Assembly (NCBI GenBank): GCA_017430535.1
Contig: JAFRMR010000003.1
Span: forward strand, 372,001-436,000
DNA: 64,000 nucleotides
Origin: Clostridia bacterium
GTDB lineage: Bacteria > Bacillota > Clostridia > Oscillospirales > Acutalibacteraceae
Direction of reading: 5' to 3'
Made by a program: the position numbers and the translations under genes. This document shows positions 52,415 through 62,325 of this stretch, piece after piece (the stretch's first letter is position 1; each line of letters starts with the position of its first letter). Below the pieces are notes generated by a model that saw only the letters and a list, made by a program, of their open reading frames with translations, did not search any database and had not been told where the DNA came from.

Positions 52415-53905
52415 TTATTTAACGCTTTCTGTAAACTTTATAAACTGTTCTCTGCCTTTTTCATCGCGGCTGAAAACGCCGCACTGCTCAAGGATAGAGG
52501 CAAAAACAATGCCTATTTCGTCCTGAATAATCTTATCTATATTATCGGGGGTAACGGTGTATTTATTCTTTATCATCTCCGCCCATTCGGCGTGCTTGGC
52601 GGTTTCTTCATCACGGGCAAGGTCTTTACCTGCTAAAATGCAGTCTTTGACCTTCTCCATTTCCTTCTTGAGCCTGGAGGGAAGCACCGCAAGACCCATA
52701 ACCTCAATAAGACCAATATTTTCCTTTTTGATATGGTGATACTCGGGGTGAGGATGATAATAACCGTCGGGGTAATCGTGAGTGGTGATGTTGTTCCTCA
52801 GCACAAGGTCAAGTTCATAAACGCCGTTTACGCAGCGGGCAATGGGCGTGATTGCGTTGTGAGGAACACCGTCGGTTTCTGCAAAAACAAACGCTTCTTC
52901 ATCGGTATAGCCACGCCATTTAATGAGAATTTTTTCGGCGAGTTCCGTAATAACGGCGGTATCTTTGCCCCTTAAGCGGATAACGGACATCGGCCATTTT
53001 ACTATGCCTGCTTCAAGGCTTTCATACCCTGCAAATACAAGAGGAGTTTCAATGGGCGCTTTTGCCATTGCAAAAGTATAGTGGCCGCCCTGGAAATGCT
53101 CATGAGAAAGAATTGAACCGCCAACTATGGGCAAATCCGCATTAGAGCCCACAAAATAGTGAGGAAACAGCTTGACAAAATCAAAGAGCTTATCAAAAGC
53201 CGATTTATTGATAACCATAGGGGTATGCTCGCTGTTGAAAACAATGCAGTGCTCGTTGTAATAAACATAGGGTGAATACTGGAAAAACCAGTTTTCGCCG
53301 TTTACGGTAACGGGGATAATGCGGTGATTCTGGCGTGCGGGATGATTAACCCTGCCGCTGTAACCCTCATTCTCTTTGCAGAGCATACATTTGGGGTATC
53401 CGCTTTGCTTTGCGTTGCGGGCGGCGGCTATTGCCTTGGGATCTTTTTCGGGTTTTGAGAGGTTTATTGTAATATCAATATCACCGTAATCTGTTGCCGT
53501 AACCCACTTAACATCATTTTTTATTCTGTATTCCCTTATATAGTCGGACTTTCTGCTAAGGTTATAGTAATACTCCGTGGCGGTTACGGGACTGACGGCA
53601 TATCTTTTATTGAACTCCGAAATAACCTTTGAAGGCATGGGAGTAAGAAGGCCCATAATCTTTGTATCAAACAAATCCCTGTAAACAACGGAATCTTCGC
53701 ACAGGCCGTTTTCGCAGGCAAAATCAAGAAGGAATTTCAGTATCTCTTCAAGAGAATAATCCTTGCCTGGGATTTCATACTCATAGGAATCAAGGCCGAG
53801 AGTATCAATAACACGATTTGTGCAGAATACTCTGTCCGCCTCTTCTATAAGATTCTCCTTAACGGCATAGTTGATAAGGGCTGTTACGGCTTCAAAAACG
53901 GTCAT
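52415..53905 (-). CDS. galT: UDP-glucose--hexose-1-phosphate uridylyltransferase (GalT, Gram-positive type)
   Basis: A 496-residue GalT of the Bacillus/Lactobacillus type (distinct from the 350-residue E. coli form). Motifs: D-L-F-D-T-K-I-M-G near the start, C-M-L-C-K-E-N-E-G-Y, and S-H-E-H-F-Q-G-G with the nucleotidyl-accepting His. It swaps galactose-1-phosphate and UDP-glucose in the Leloir pathway; galK and galE are not adjacent. The kinase at 34812 could supply Gal-1-P. Starts 18 nt after the lipase paralogue with a GAGG site. Confidence 0.94.
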   Translation of the reverse strand: MTVFEAVTALINYAVKENLIEEADRVFCTNRVIDTLGLDSYEYEIPGKDYSLEEILKFLLDFACENGLCEDSVVYRDLFDTKIMGLLTPMPSKVISEFNKRYAVSPVTATEYYYNLSRKSDYIREYRIKNDVKWVTATDYGDIDITINLSKPEKDPKAIAAARNAKQSGYPKCMLCKENEGYSGRVNHPARQNHRIIPVTVNGENWFFQYSPYVYYNEHCIVFNSEHTPMVINKSAFDKLFDFVKLFPHYFVGSNADLPIVGGSILSHEHFQGGHYTFAMAKAPIETPLVFAGYESLEAGIVKWPMSVIRLRGKDTAVITELAEKILIKWRGYTDEEAFVFAETDGVPHNAITPIARCVNGVYELDLVLRNNITTHDYPDGYYHPHPEYHHIKKENIGLIEVMGLAVLPSRLKKEMEKVKDCILAGKDLARDEETAKHAEWAEMIKNKYTVTPDNIDKIIQDEIGIVFASILEQCGVFSRDEKGREQFIKFTESVK

Positions 53906-53923
53906 AATAATACCTCGCTGAGA

Positions 53924-55651
53924 TTATTTATTGACTGCGGTAAAGCTGAGAGTTCGTTCACCGACGGGAGTCATGGAACCCACATCGCAATATACCGCTT
54001 TTATGCTGAAAATGGTGTTGCCTTCTGGAATTGTGCCGGTAAAGGGGATGCTTATACTCTCCCCTGCTTTAAGCACGGTGAAAGGCGGGAAACGGAACCT
54101 GAGATTAATACCCTTGCATTTGAAATATACGGGAAGCAGGCGGTAATCCTTGCCGGAAAGGTTAGTAATAATAAGATTGCCGCTATTGCTGCCGAGGAAA
54201 CCTTCTGTGCTTTTATCAAAGCTCATACCTATTGCAAAGCAGGGGTTTGTGGAATAATGGAAACGGGGATACTTCTCAGATGAATAAACGGATGTTATTT
54301 CATCGGTAAGCACAAGCTTTGTGATAAGCTCTGCGCACCAGTCATCCCAGACCATCATTCCGTGATAAAGCCCGGACAGATACCAGGTGTTATTTTTTAG
54401 ATATGCGTTTGTTGCATCAACGGTGCCTGCGGGAGATACCGTTTTGCCGCCGCCGAGGTAATCACTGCCGAAGTTTTCGCCGTCGGGAGCGCATACAGCC
54501 CCGGTGGATGAAGCGGTGGTGATAATGCTGTCACCGTTTATGGGAGAGCCGGTGATAACGCCGTGATCGGTGCCTGCTATTATGGAAATATTCATACCGT
54601 AATCATCAATGCACTTCTGAAGATTTGTGAAAAAGGAGGGCATTACGGTATAATGCATATAGTCGCTTTTTTCAATAATCTTTGCATTCTTGACAGGATC
54701 AAGCCACTTGGCTTTCATCTGCTCATACACCTCGGTAGGGCAGAAATCCCATATACTGCCTATATTGCCCAAAACCTGAGCGATATAAGGAACGAGAGCG
54801 TTGAGCACATCATCAAGAAACCCGAGAGGCTGAGTTTCAAGAAGGATATGCCAGTCCTCCTCTGTGCGGGTGCCCTGCTCTATAAATTCAATAAGACTTT
54901 CTTCATCAAAGTGAATATCCTGCCCCAGCAAATCTTTGACAATACCGGCGCCCCGAAGAGCGGGAACGGTCATTACCGCATTATCAACATCTTTTTTATA
55001 ACCGAAAAGAGAAAGATATGTGCCGGTTATCTGACCGCCGTGGCTTATGGAAAAAATATTTACTTTTTTGGTGTTGCAGTATTCCTTGACCTGCTGAATA
55101 TACTCATCAAGGGCTTTTGCGCAGTCAACGGCGCCCATACGCCAGTCAACATAAAAATTGAACATATTTTCGCGGGGAATATACTCACGGAGATTTGCGG
55201 AAATATCGGGCTCATACTGGTATCTTTCATCACCGAATTTTTCCAGCATTTTAAGAGAATTTGTTTCTTCCGGGCCCGAAAACATAGGTTTAACATTATA
55301 TTTGCTGCTGCCGTCATCATTGCAGGAAACAATATCCAGCATTTCAACCATTTTTTCGCCCACAACCTTTGCAAGGTAATCGGGCTGCCCGAGAACGGCG
55401 CCGGTAAGCCCCGCGAGAATCTGTGGGATTTTTTCAAGCACGGCACCGATAATATCATCATTATCAATATGCCATACCATTTCTTCCGTGCCGTCTTCCT
55501 TTTCAAGCACAAGCTCGGGGCCGGCATAGCCACAGACAATTATAACGGGATATTTTGTTATGCTGCTTTTGGATGACTGACCGTAAACCGTAAGGCCGCA
55601 GCTTAATGCAATAATTGCAACCGCAAGCATAATGCTGATAAGTTTTTTCAT
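53924..55651 (-). CDS. Secreted lipase-like alpha/beta hydrolase, paralogue 2
   Basis: An exported hydrolase of 575 residues. Signal peptide residues 1-24. A strand V-I-I-V-C-G-Y-A-G lies where lipases have the oxyanion loop (36-44); the nucleophile elbow is I-S-H-G-G with Ser203. Possible triad partners: G-T-D-H-G and G-L-Y-H-G-M-M. The last 130 residues form a beta-sandwich without a family I can name. Same overall plan as the gene at 1067-2884. ATG 55651 with AGGGGA upstream, six codons after a longer in-frame start. Leads a six-gene operon with galT, exonuclease, rmlB, nitroreductase and PHP genes. Substrate unknown. Confidence 0.78.
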   Translation of the reverse strand: MKKLISIMLAVAIIALSCGLTVYGQSSKSSITKYPVIIVCGYAGPELVLEKEDGTEEMVWHIDNDDIIGAVLEKIPQILAGLTGAVLGQPDYLAKVVGEKMVEMLDIVSCNDDGSSKYNVKPMFSGPEETNSLKMLEKFGDERYQYEPDISANLREYIPRENMFNFYVDWRMGAVDCAKALDEYIQQVKEYCNTKKVNIFSISHGGQITGTYLSLFGYKKDVDNAVMTVPALRGAGIVKDLLGQDIHFDEESLIEFIEQGTRTEEDWHILLETQPLGFLDDVLNALVPYIAQVLGNIGSIWDFCPTEVYEQMKAKWLDPVKNAKIIEKSDYMHYTVMPSFFTNLQKCIDDYGMNISIIAGTDHGVITGSPINGDSIITTASSTGAVCAPDGENFGSDYLGGGKTVSPAGTVDATNAYLKNNTWYLSGLYHGMMVWDDWCAELITKLVLTDEITSVYSSEKYPRFHYSTNPCFAIGMSFDKSTEGFLGSNSGNLIITNLSGKDYRLLPVYFKCKGINLRFRFPPFTVLKAGESISIPFTGTIPEGNTIFSIKAVYCDVGSMTPVGERTLSFTAVNK

Positions 55652-55689
55652 TATCTTCCCCTCACTCAAAACAAAATTACCTATTTTAG

Positions 55690-55718
55690 ATTATAACCTC
55701 TTATATTATTTTTTTCAA
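55690..55718 (-). promoter_or_regulatory. Promoter of the lipase 2-galT-rmlB operon
   Basis: Minus-strand TTGAAA (55713-55718), 17-bp spacer, TATAAT (55690-55695). Confidence 0.82.
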
Positions 55719-55795
55719 CATAAAAATATGACGGAGCAGTTGAAATAAATCTATGCCGGTATATATTACTATCGCTGACAAACGGTGCAAATATA

Positions 55796-55823
55796 AAGGA
55801 CCTGAGCGAGAGCTCAGGTCCTT
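55796..55823 (-). terminator. Terminator of the nifU-GH38-pgm-cotH operon
   Basis: Perfect 12-bp stem (55796-55807 with 55812-55823), loop of four, followed on the minus strand by TTTATATTTG. Lies 35 bp after the CotH gene. Confidence 0.82.
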
Positions 55824-55857
55824 GTGTTTTTATTCTCGTGATTTACTATTCCCTAAA

Positions 55858-57723
55858 TTACATTTTATTCTGGAGGCCGAAGAGGACGATTGCTTTCTCA
55901 AAGAGGTCATTTACGCCTTTGAGGAGCTTATTGCCCATTGACCTTACGAAATTGGTGGTATGGGGGTTCTGCTGAACCGTGCCGAGATTCTTATTGAGGA
56001 ATGCGGTTCTCTTGACTGCAAAGTTCTTAAGGAAAGCAACATCCTTATCATACTGTGAGGCAACCTCGGAAGCTTTTGATGTTCCGTAGGTATTCCATCT
56101 AATATGGTTCATAACGGCGGAATTCTTGACCTGCGCGGCGTATTCATCAAGCTTTTCGCCGGACCAGGCGGTAACTGCCTCGAATATATCGCTGTCCCAA
56201 TACTGTCTGCAGGCCTTTACAAACTCGGTCTTCTGAGCAAGACGGTTGAAGATGGTGGGGTTCTCATAAACATCAAGGGTACCGAAAACGGTGTTTCTGT
56301 ACTGTCTGTTGAAGCAGACGGTGAACTCTTCGGGGTTGGTGTAGTCACAGCCGTATCTGCCGTCGCCGTTATTGCCAAGAGCTATATCGTAATCCCAGAC
56401 GGGACCGGCGTAGAGGATGCCGTCCTTTGTGGTATCAATATAGAAATATGAGCTGGTGAGGCCCGAATCCATATTTGAATACCACTCGCTCAGGGTATAA
56501 TACTTTGCGAGGGACTGTAAATCTGCGAGGTCGGTATAGGACTCGCCTTTATCGTTTTTGCCGTTACTGCTGATTACGGCATTCTCAAAGCGCTGATAGT
56601 AATCGCTGATGAACTCCATCTGCTCTTTTGAAGCATACTCCGGCTCTTTCATAATAATGGGCTGGCTGTCGGTGGTAACAAATCCACTGATTTCATCAAA
56701 ATACCTGTTGGCAAGCTCCATTTCAAGAATATAGCCGCCCTTTGCGGTGCTCTTTTCGGTCTGAGGAATTTCAACATACTTGTAAGTTCCCTCAAGAAGG
56801 CCGGAATACTTACCGTAAGTACCGCCCCTTGTAAGGGTATCCATATCAAAATCCTCACCGTATTTATCAATGCAGATTTCCTCGTTCAAATCATCAAGGT
56901 TTTCAACATCGATTCTCTTGCTGCTGGCTTCGATTTTGCTGGTGATGATATATGAGCCGATGTAATCGCCGTTTATGTAAAGATCTATGGGAGCATACTC
57001 CGGAGTGTAGGGCATGCCTGCATCTGCGGCAGCACCGAAAGCAACGGAGTTCCTCATAAGTGATTTATCATCATAATTGGTGATAAGGCACCATTTTTTG
57101 CTCTTCTGCATACCGAAAAGCTTATACTTTTCTTTAAGCTTGATGTTGTAGGGCTTCTTGGGGTTATTCCAGGTGGCGTTGCCCCTGCCTTTGATTGAGG
57201 AGAGAGCGTTATCCTCAGTTTTGTTGCCCTCATCATCCTCTGCCATAGTCTGGCACTTGCCTTTTTCATCGTAAATGTAAATTCTGCCTTTTTCCGAGTG
57301 TGATTTATCGGCGTGTATAGCGTCAAGGGAGCCGCTTTCGGTCTGAATAAATACTGTGCCCACGCCGGAGGAGGCAGCTACATTATACTTATAATCTTTG
57401 CCGTCGAAGGTGAATGTGCCGGATTTGCCGAGATCATAAGCCTCACCGCTGACAATTCTGTTGCCGTTGAGCTTTACTTCGCCTTCAACGCTGGGGAAAA
57501 CCTTGAGCGCGGAAGCATCCCAGTAAGAGGGAATAAAGAAGAAATACTCGCCGTTTTCAGCCTGCCACCAGGATACGGCTTTGTCGGATTTGGCAGAGTC
57601 AACATCTTCCCCGCCGACTCTTACCCAAAGCTGCTGCACCGCATTATCCGCATAAGCGGAAAGCAGGCCGGCAAAGGAGAGCACCATTGCAAGCACCATA
57701 ATAACTGATAATACCTTTTTCAT
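55858..57723 (-). CDS. Secreted CotH-kinase-family protein
   Basis: A 621-residue exported protein. Signal peptide residues 1-25 (A-Y-A-D). The CotH region starts with I-K-G-R-G-N-A-T-W (near 173) and continues with K-P-Y-N-I-K-L, K-W-C-L-I-T-N-Y-D-D-K-S-L-M-R-N and P-V-W-D-Y-D-I-A-L-G-N-N, the nucleotide/phosphate loop residues of CotH kinases. The N-terminal 130 residues are a separate beta domain (W-V-R-V-G-G-E-D). Clostridial homologues are common surface proteins of unknown substrate. The C-terminal amphipathic helix (F-V-R-S-M-G-N-K-L-L) may bind membrane. RBS AAAGGAGA. A GGGG/CCCC hairpin precedes the ribosome site. Confidence 0.88.
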   Translation of the reverse strand: MKKVLSVIMVLAMVLSFAGLLSAYADNAVQQLWVRVGGEDVDSAKSDKAVSWWQAENGEYFFFIPSYWDASALKVFPSVEGEVKLNGNRIVSGEAYDLGKSGTFTFDGKDYKYNVAASSGVGTVFIQTESGSLDAIHADKSHSEKGRIYIYDEKGKCQTMAEDDEGNKTEDNALSSIKGRGNATWNNPKKPYNIKLKEKYKLFGMQKSKKWCLITNYDDKSLMRNSVAFGAAADAGMPYTPEYAPIDLYINGDYIGSYIITSKIEASSKRIDVENLDDLNEEICIDKYGEDFDMDTLTRGGTYGKYSGLLEGTYKYVEIPQTEKSTAKGGYILEMELANRYFDEISGFVTTDSQPIIMKEPEYASKEQMEFISDYYQRFENAVISSNGKNDKGESYTDLADLQSLAKYYTLSEWYSNMDSGLTSSYFYIDTTKDGILYAGPVWDYDIALGNNGDGRYGCDYTNPEEFTVCFNRQYRNTVFGTLDVYENPTIFNRLAQKTEFVKACRQYWDSDIFEAVTAWSGEKLDEYAAQVKNSAVMNHIRWNTYGTSKASEVASQYDKDVAFLKNFAVKRTAFLNKNLGTVQQNPHTTNFVRSMGNKLLKGVNDLFEKAIVLFGLQNKM

Positions 57724-57735
57724 AATCTATCTCCT

Positions 57736-57754
57736 TTCGGGGCCTTTCCCCGTT
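57736..57754 (-). other. Hairpin between the second mutase gene and CotH
   Basis: CGGGG-CCTTT-CCCCG forms a 5-bp GC stem in the 31-nt gap, with no T-run, just upstream of the CotH ribosome site. It may tune CotH translation or mark an mRNA processing site. Confidence 0.4.
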
Positions 57755-59380
57755 TTATTTATCAATGTAATTGAAGAATGCTGCCCTTATCCTGCTCTGC
57801 CTGAGGGCGGCTTCCTCTTTATCTGCGCCTTTTACTGAAAAATACATTTTAAGCTTGGGCTCCGTGCCGGAAGGCCTGGCGGCTGCCCAGGAACCATCCT
57901 CAAAATCAAAGCGAAGCACATTATCTTTGGGTATATCCCCCACCCCGTCAAGGTAATCCGTAACAGTTACGGCTTCATCAAACATTGCCGCACCTTTTTC
58001 ACGGAAAGCTTCCATTGACTTTTTGATTTTTTCTGCGCCCTCTTTGCCTTTGAGCACTACGGTTTCAAGAGCATCAAGATAATAGCCGTACTTTTCATAA
58101 AGAAGATTCAGGGCATCCACAAGGGTTCTGCCGTTTGCCTTATGGTAAGCGGTCATTTCAGCGGCAAGGAGTGAAGCGGAAACCGCGTCCTTATCTCTTG
58201 CGTGAGAGCCGGGCAGGTAGCCGTAGCTTTCCTCATAGCCGAAAACATAATAATACTCCCCGTCCTCTTCCCACTTGCAGATTTTGCCGCCTATATATTT
58301 GAAACCGGTGAGGGTTTTTACAACGGTACAGCCATAGTTTTCCGCAATCCTGTCACCCAAAGAGCCGGTAACAACGGTATTGACAACTGCGGGCTTTGCT
58401 GCGCCTTTGGCTTTGCCCATAGCGAGAACAAAATCAAGCATAAGGGCTCCCGTCTGGTTGCCGGAAAGAAGGGTGAAGCCGTCTTTATCCCTGGCCGCAA
58501 GGCCGATTCTGTCACAATCCGGGTCAGTGCCGATTACGAGATCCGCGCCGATTTCTCCGGCTTTTTTAACAGCAAGATCAAGGGCATCCTTTTCCTCGGG
58601 ATTGGGTGACCTGACAGTGGAAAAATCGCCGTCCGGGTTTTCCTGCTCTGTTACAACGGTAACATCATAGCCGGAAAGAATGCGGCGCACGGGAATATTG
58701 CCTGTGCCGTGAAGAGGGGTATAAACTATCTTTAAATCCGAGGGACCGGAATACAGGCTGAGCTTTTTAACCTGTGCAAGGAAGGCGTCAAGAACTTCAT
58801 CCCCTGCCGCTGTGATAAGCTCCCCTGCTTCATCGGGAGTGAGGACTTTAATACCCTTAACATCCTCAACTGCATTTACATATTTTATCAGCTCGTTGGC
58901 ATATTCGGGAACAAGCTGGCAGCCCTTTTCATCATATACCTTGTAGCCGTTATATTCTTTGGGGTTATGGCTTGCGGTAACCACTATGCCCGCATCGCAC
59001 CCGAGGTACCTTACGGCAAAAGAGAGCACGGGTGTGGGCATAAGAGTATCAAAACGGTAAACCTTAATTCCGTTTGCCGCAAGCACGCCTGCCGCAACAA
59101 GGGAAAAATCAGATGAATTATTGCGGCAGTCATAGGCGATGGCAACGCCGCCGCTGCCCTTGCCGCAGGCTTTAAGGTAATCCGCAAGGCCTTTAGTGGC
59201 CTTTGCGATGGTGTATCTGTTCATACGGTTGGGGCCTGCGCCCATAATTCCGCGCATGCCGCCGGTGCCGAACTCAAGATTTTTATAGAACCTGTCCTCA
59301 AGCTCTTTGGGGTCCGTTACAGCTTTAAGCTCCGCGGCGGTTGACGGATCAAGGGAGAGCCAGTAATCAAAAGTATTCAT
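57755..59380 (-). CDS. Phospho-sugar mutase, copy 2
   Basis: A 541-residue phosphohexomutase with every family motif: T-A-S-H-N-P (Ser137), D-P-D-C-D-R, G-Y-E-E-S-Y-G, R-P-S-G-T-E-P. It is a diverged paralogue of the 572-residue gene at 26438-28156 and could act as phosphomannomutase or phosphoglucomutase; the neighbouring GH38 mannosidase makes mannose-6/1-phosphate plausible. It overlaps GH38 by 4 nt (ATGA), so they are coupled. No signal peptide. Confidence 0.92.
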   Translation of the reverse strand: MNTFDYWLSLDPSTAAELKAVTDPKELEDRFYKNLEFGTGGMRGIMGAGPNRMNRYTIAKATKGLADYLKACGKGSGGVAIAYDCRNNSSDFSLVAAGVLAANGIKVYRFDTLMPTPVLSFAVRYLGCDAGIVVTASHNPKEYNGYKVYDEKGCQLVPEYANELIKYVNAVEDVKGIKVLTPDEAGELITAAGDEVLDAFLAQVKKLSLYSGPSDLKIVYTPLHGTGNIPVRRILSGYDVTVVTEQENPDGDFSTVRSPNPEEKDALDLAVKKAGEIGADLVIGTDPDCDRIGLAARDKDGFTLLSGNQTGALMLDFVLAMGKAKGAAKPAVVNTVVTGSLGDRIAENYGCTVVKTLTGFKYIGGKICKWEEDGEYYYVFGYEESYGYLPGSHARDKDAVSASLLAAEMTAYHKANGRTLVDALNLLYEKYGYYLDALETVVLKGKEGAEKIKKSMEAFREKGAAMFDEAVTVTDYLDGVGDIPKDNVLRFDFEDGSWAAARPSGTEPKLKMYFSVKGADKEEAALRQSRIRAAFFNYIDK

Positions 59381-62316
59381 ATTATTTCCTCGCCGAGTGT
59401 AATAATTTCAAAGGGTGTGTATTCTATTAAATCTGTTTCGCCTTCGATATCTTCAAGCATATTGAGTTTTTTGAAAGGCCTTCCCGGGTTTACGGTACCT
59501 CTTCTGCCGTCCTGTTCGCTGAGGCGGTAAACTATCATTTTGCCGTTTTCGGATAGCTTTACGCTCTGGAGCCAAAGCGGGGCGAAATCGGGCAAATCGG
59601 AAACAACATCGGCCTTAACGGGCGGGATATTATACTCAAGAGCTTTGCGGTTTATGCCGGCGCTGACAAAATCTCCGCCGTGGGGATAAATCATATAACA
59701 GAAATCGTGAATCCCCATATCAGATGTGGGATCCGGGCGGATGGGAGCGCGCAAAAGAGAAACGGAGAAAGAACTGTCAACGGCACTCACGCCGTATTTA
59801 TTCTCATTTATAAGGGCGATACCCGCGCCGGTTTCGGACATATCGCACCAGTTATGCATACAGGTTTCAAACCGTGCCTGCTGCCAGGAGGTGTTGCGGT
59901 GTGTTTCTCTTTTTATAAAACCTGCCGTGGTATCGCAGGTGAGCTCCCTGGTGAGCAGATTGCAGTCAAACCTTACCTTTGCAAGTTTGTGCTTTTCCTG
60001 CCAGTTTACTATATTCTCGACCTCAATACCTCTTGATGAGCGGAAAAGTCTTATAATTCTGCACCAAAAACTGCCGCCGGTTTTAATCAGAGCGCAAAGC
60101 TCTGCGCACTGGCCGTCAAGGTTGATAAGAGAAAGCTTTTCGCAGGTTCTAATCTCAACCGGCCGCTCGGAATAATCCGGCAGAATATCCCAGGCATCAT
60201 AGTTACCGGGTCTGTCATCAAACACTTCGGGCTTATTGAAATTTTCACCTGCCCACTGCCGAGACAGTTCTTTATCATAAAGCGAAAGAATGCTGCCGTC
60301 AGCGGCAAAGTCAATTTTATAAAATGGAGTAACCGCGGTGCCGTTTTCAAAGAAAAACCACTCTGCCTTTTCGGGTGCCGGAATATCACCGCAGGAAAGC
60401 GGAGCCATATCAAGCATCACGAAGCGTCCTTTTACCCCTTTCCTGATAAAGGGTGAAGCTTCATCGGGAATAAAGGTAACGCACTCACGCCTGAAATTCA
60501 GGGTATTGAAATATCTGCCGCCTTCACCGATTACACCGCGCAGGTCTTTTTCAGCCGACTCATAATCACGCAGGGCATCAAGATAAACCGGGGTAATGTG
60601 GGAACCGGGCAGAATATCGTGAAACTGATTTATCATCAGTTTTTTGTAAGCGTTTTTTATTTTTTCCGAAGGATATGCCGCACCCTGCTTCATACGCAGC
60701 ACACTGATCAGCTCCGCATCCCTTGCAAGGTACTCAAGGTGCCTGTTGTATGCCTTGAGCAGGGCCTTTGTGGTAAAAGTGCCCCTATGCATTTCAAGGT
60801 ACAGTTCGCCATCCCAGGTTTTCAGGTTTTTATTTCCTTCAAAGTTATCCTTTAAATACTCCGAGCCTGTTGTATGCCTTGTTTCAGGCATAACAGAAAG
60901 CCTGCCGAAGCGATGCATAAACTCAATCATCTCTTCGGTGCAGCCGCTGCCGCCGTCGCCGTAGCCGAACATCTGAAGTGTTTCAGTGCCGGTATCCTTA
61001 TCCTGAAAAGAATCCCAGTTTGACTTTATCTGTGAGGGCATATTCCAGGAAATGAAGTGGGTGGGCGGCACGCAGGCATAAACCTCGCTGCCGTCTATAC
61101 CGCGCCAGATGAAATTATTGTGAGGAAAAAGATTTGTATCGTTCCAGGTGGACATTTTATTTGACACAAAGTATTTTACCCCGGATTTTCTGAGAATCTG
61201 AGGCAGAATCCAGCTGTTGCCGAAAACATCCGGCAGCCAAGCGTTATCAACGGTAATACCGAACTTCTGCCTGAAATAATGCTGACCGTAAAGGCACTGC
61301 CTTATAAGGCTTTCAGCCGAGGGAATATTGCAATCAGGCTCAACATACATTGCACCGGCAACCTCAAACCTGCCGGAAGCAATTTTTTCTTTAAGCTCAT
61401 CAAAAACTTCGGGATAATACTTCTCAAGAGTTTCATAAGTATATGCCTGCGTGTGGGCATAGGTAAAATCCGGGTATTTATCCATAAGACGCATCTGGAT
61501 AAGCACGGTTCTCAGGTTTTTCTGCACCGTATGAATCCTGCGCCAATAATAAGCAAGGTCAAGGTGGGAATGGCCTACAAGAGCCACCCTGCCGCTGCCT
61601 TTATATGTGCTGCTGCCGTAAATATTCTTTTCAATATAACGGGAGGCCTCTTCAACGTCTTCATTCCTGATATCATCAAAATCTATAAGATTATAGGCCT
61701 TATTGAGCTCCGCATTTACAAAGGCGGAATAATCTTCACCGAAAAGCCCGCACTGCGCGGCATCGGTGAGCAGAAGGGTATCATATACAAGGGACTTCAC
61801 CGCATTATTGACTGTAACAAGGCTCCCGCCCTCGAACACCTGACGGCACCCGCGCACGGAGAGAATCTCGGGATTTCTTTCATCATCGGGCTTTGAGCGG
61901 TTATAAGCCTCGATCTCAATATCGAGCCTTCCGTTTTCGGCATAGGGGGAAACAAGGACTGTTTCTCTGTTGGGGTCAATGCCTCCGGCGTAGCGGCCGT
62001 TTACCTTAACAATCATTTCGGCTGCGGTTTTTATACGCAGGTAATAATCCCTGCCCTCAAAGCCGGCAGGCACCGTAACCGAAGCGGTAATAAAAGCAGT
62101 GCCGTCCGGGGTGAAGTAAATATCACCTTTTCTGAGTGGAACACTCTGAGAATCATAATACTCATACTCATTTTCGCCCACCTGATGCGCCTCGCGAATA
62201 AAAAAGGAGCCGATATCATAAGTACCGGAATATATGTGCTTTTTAAGCCGGTTAAAGCGAAGAGCTGTGTACTCCTCCTGCTTCATACTGCGGCGCTCAA
62301 CTTTTATATGTGCCAT
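59377..62316 (-). CDS. GH38 alpha-mannosidase
   Basis: A 979-residue retaining alpha-mannosidase without signal peptide. An N-terminal beta-sandwich (1-240) is followed by the GH38 catalytic domain with H-S-H-L-D at 249-253 (zinc ligands), nucleophile Asp363 in W-L-P-D-V-F-G, and Q-F-H-D-I-L-P-G with another zinc His-Asp pair. The C-terminal half holds the usual central helices and beta-sandwich. Expected to trim alpha-mannose from imported N-glycan or mannan fragments, in line with the GH125 enzyme at 35975. The GAGGA site precedes ATG 62316, 9 nt after the NifU-like gene. Confidence 0.92.
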   Translation of the reverse strand: MAHIKVERRSMKQEEYTALRFNRLKKHIYSGTYDIGSFFIREAHQVGENEYEYYDSQSVPLRKGDIYFTPDGTAFITASVTVPAGFEGRDYYLRIKTAAEMIVKVNGRYAGGIDPNRETVLVSPYAENGRLDIEIEAYNRSKPDDERNPEILSVRGCRQVFEGGSLVTVNNAVKSLVYDTLLLTDAAQCGLFGEDYSAFVNAELNKAYNLIDFDDIRNEDVEEASRYIEKNIYGSSTYKGSGRVALVGHSHLDLAYYWRRIHTVQKNLRTVLIQMRLMDKYPDFTYAHTQAYTYETLEKYYPEVFDELKEKIASGRFEVAGAMYVEPDCNIPSAESLIRQCLYGQHYFRQKFGITVDNAWLPDVFGNSWILPQILRKSGVKYFVSNKMSTWNDTNLFPHNNFIWRGIDGSEVYACVPPTHFISWNMPSQIKSNWDSFQDKDTGTETLQMFGYGDGGSGCTEEMIEFMHRFGRLSVMPETRHTTGSEYLKDNFEGNKNLKTWDGELYLEMHRGTFTTKALLKAYNRHLEYLARDAELISVLRMKQGAAYPSEKIKNAYKKLMINQFHDILPGSHITPVYLDALRDYESAEKDLRGVIGEGGRYFNTLNFRRECVTFIPDEASPFIRKGVKGRFVMLDMAPLSCGDIPAPEKAEWFFFENGTAVTPFYKIDFAADGSILSLYDKELSRQWAGENFNKPEVFDDRPGNYDAWDILPDYSERPVEIRTCEKLSLINLDGQCAELCALIKTGGSFWCRIIRLFRSSRGIEVENIVNWQEKHKLAKVRFDCNLLTRELTCDTTAGFIKRETHRNTSWQQARFETCMHNWCDMSETGAGIALINENKYGVSAVDSSFSVSLLRAPIRPDPTSDMGIHDFCYMIYPHGGDFVSAGINRKALEYNIPPVKADVVSDLPDFAPLWLQSVKLSENGKMIVYRLSEQDGRRGTVNPGRPFKKLNMLEDIEGETDLIEYTPFEIITLGEEII

Positions 62317-62325
62317 ATATTATCC

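Noticed and set aside
54563-55576. 337-codon plus-strand frame opposite the second lipase gene
   Set aside because: Antisense shadow; the minus strand has signal peptide, catalytic motif and promoter.
55753-55941. 62-codon plus-strand frame between CotH and lipase 2
   Set aside because: It crosses the terminator hairpin and the end of CotH, with no ribosome site.
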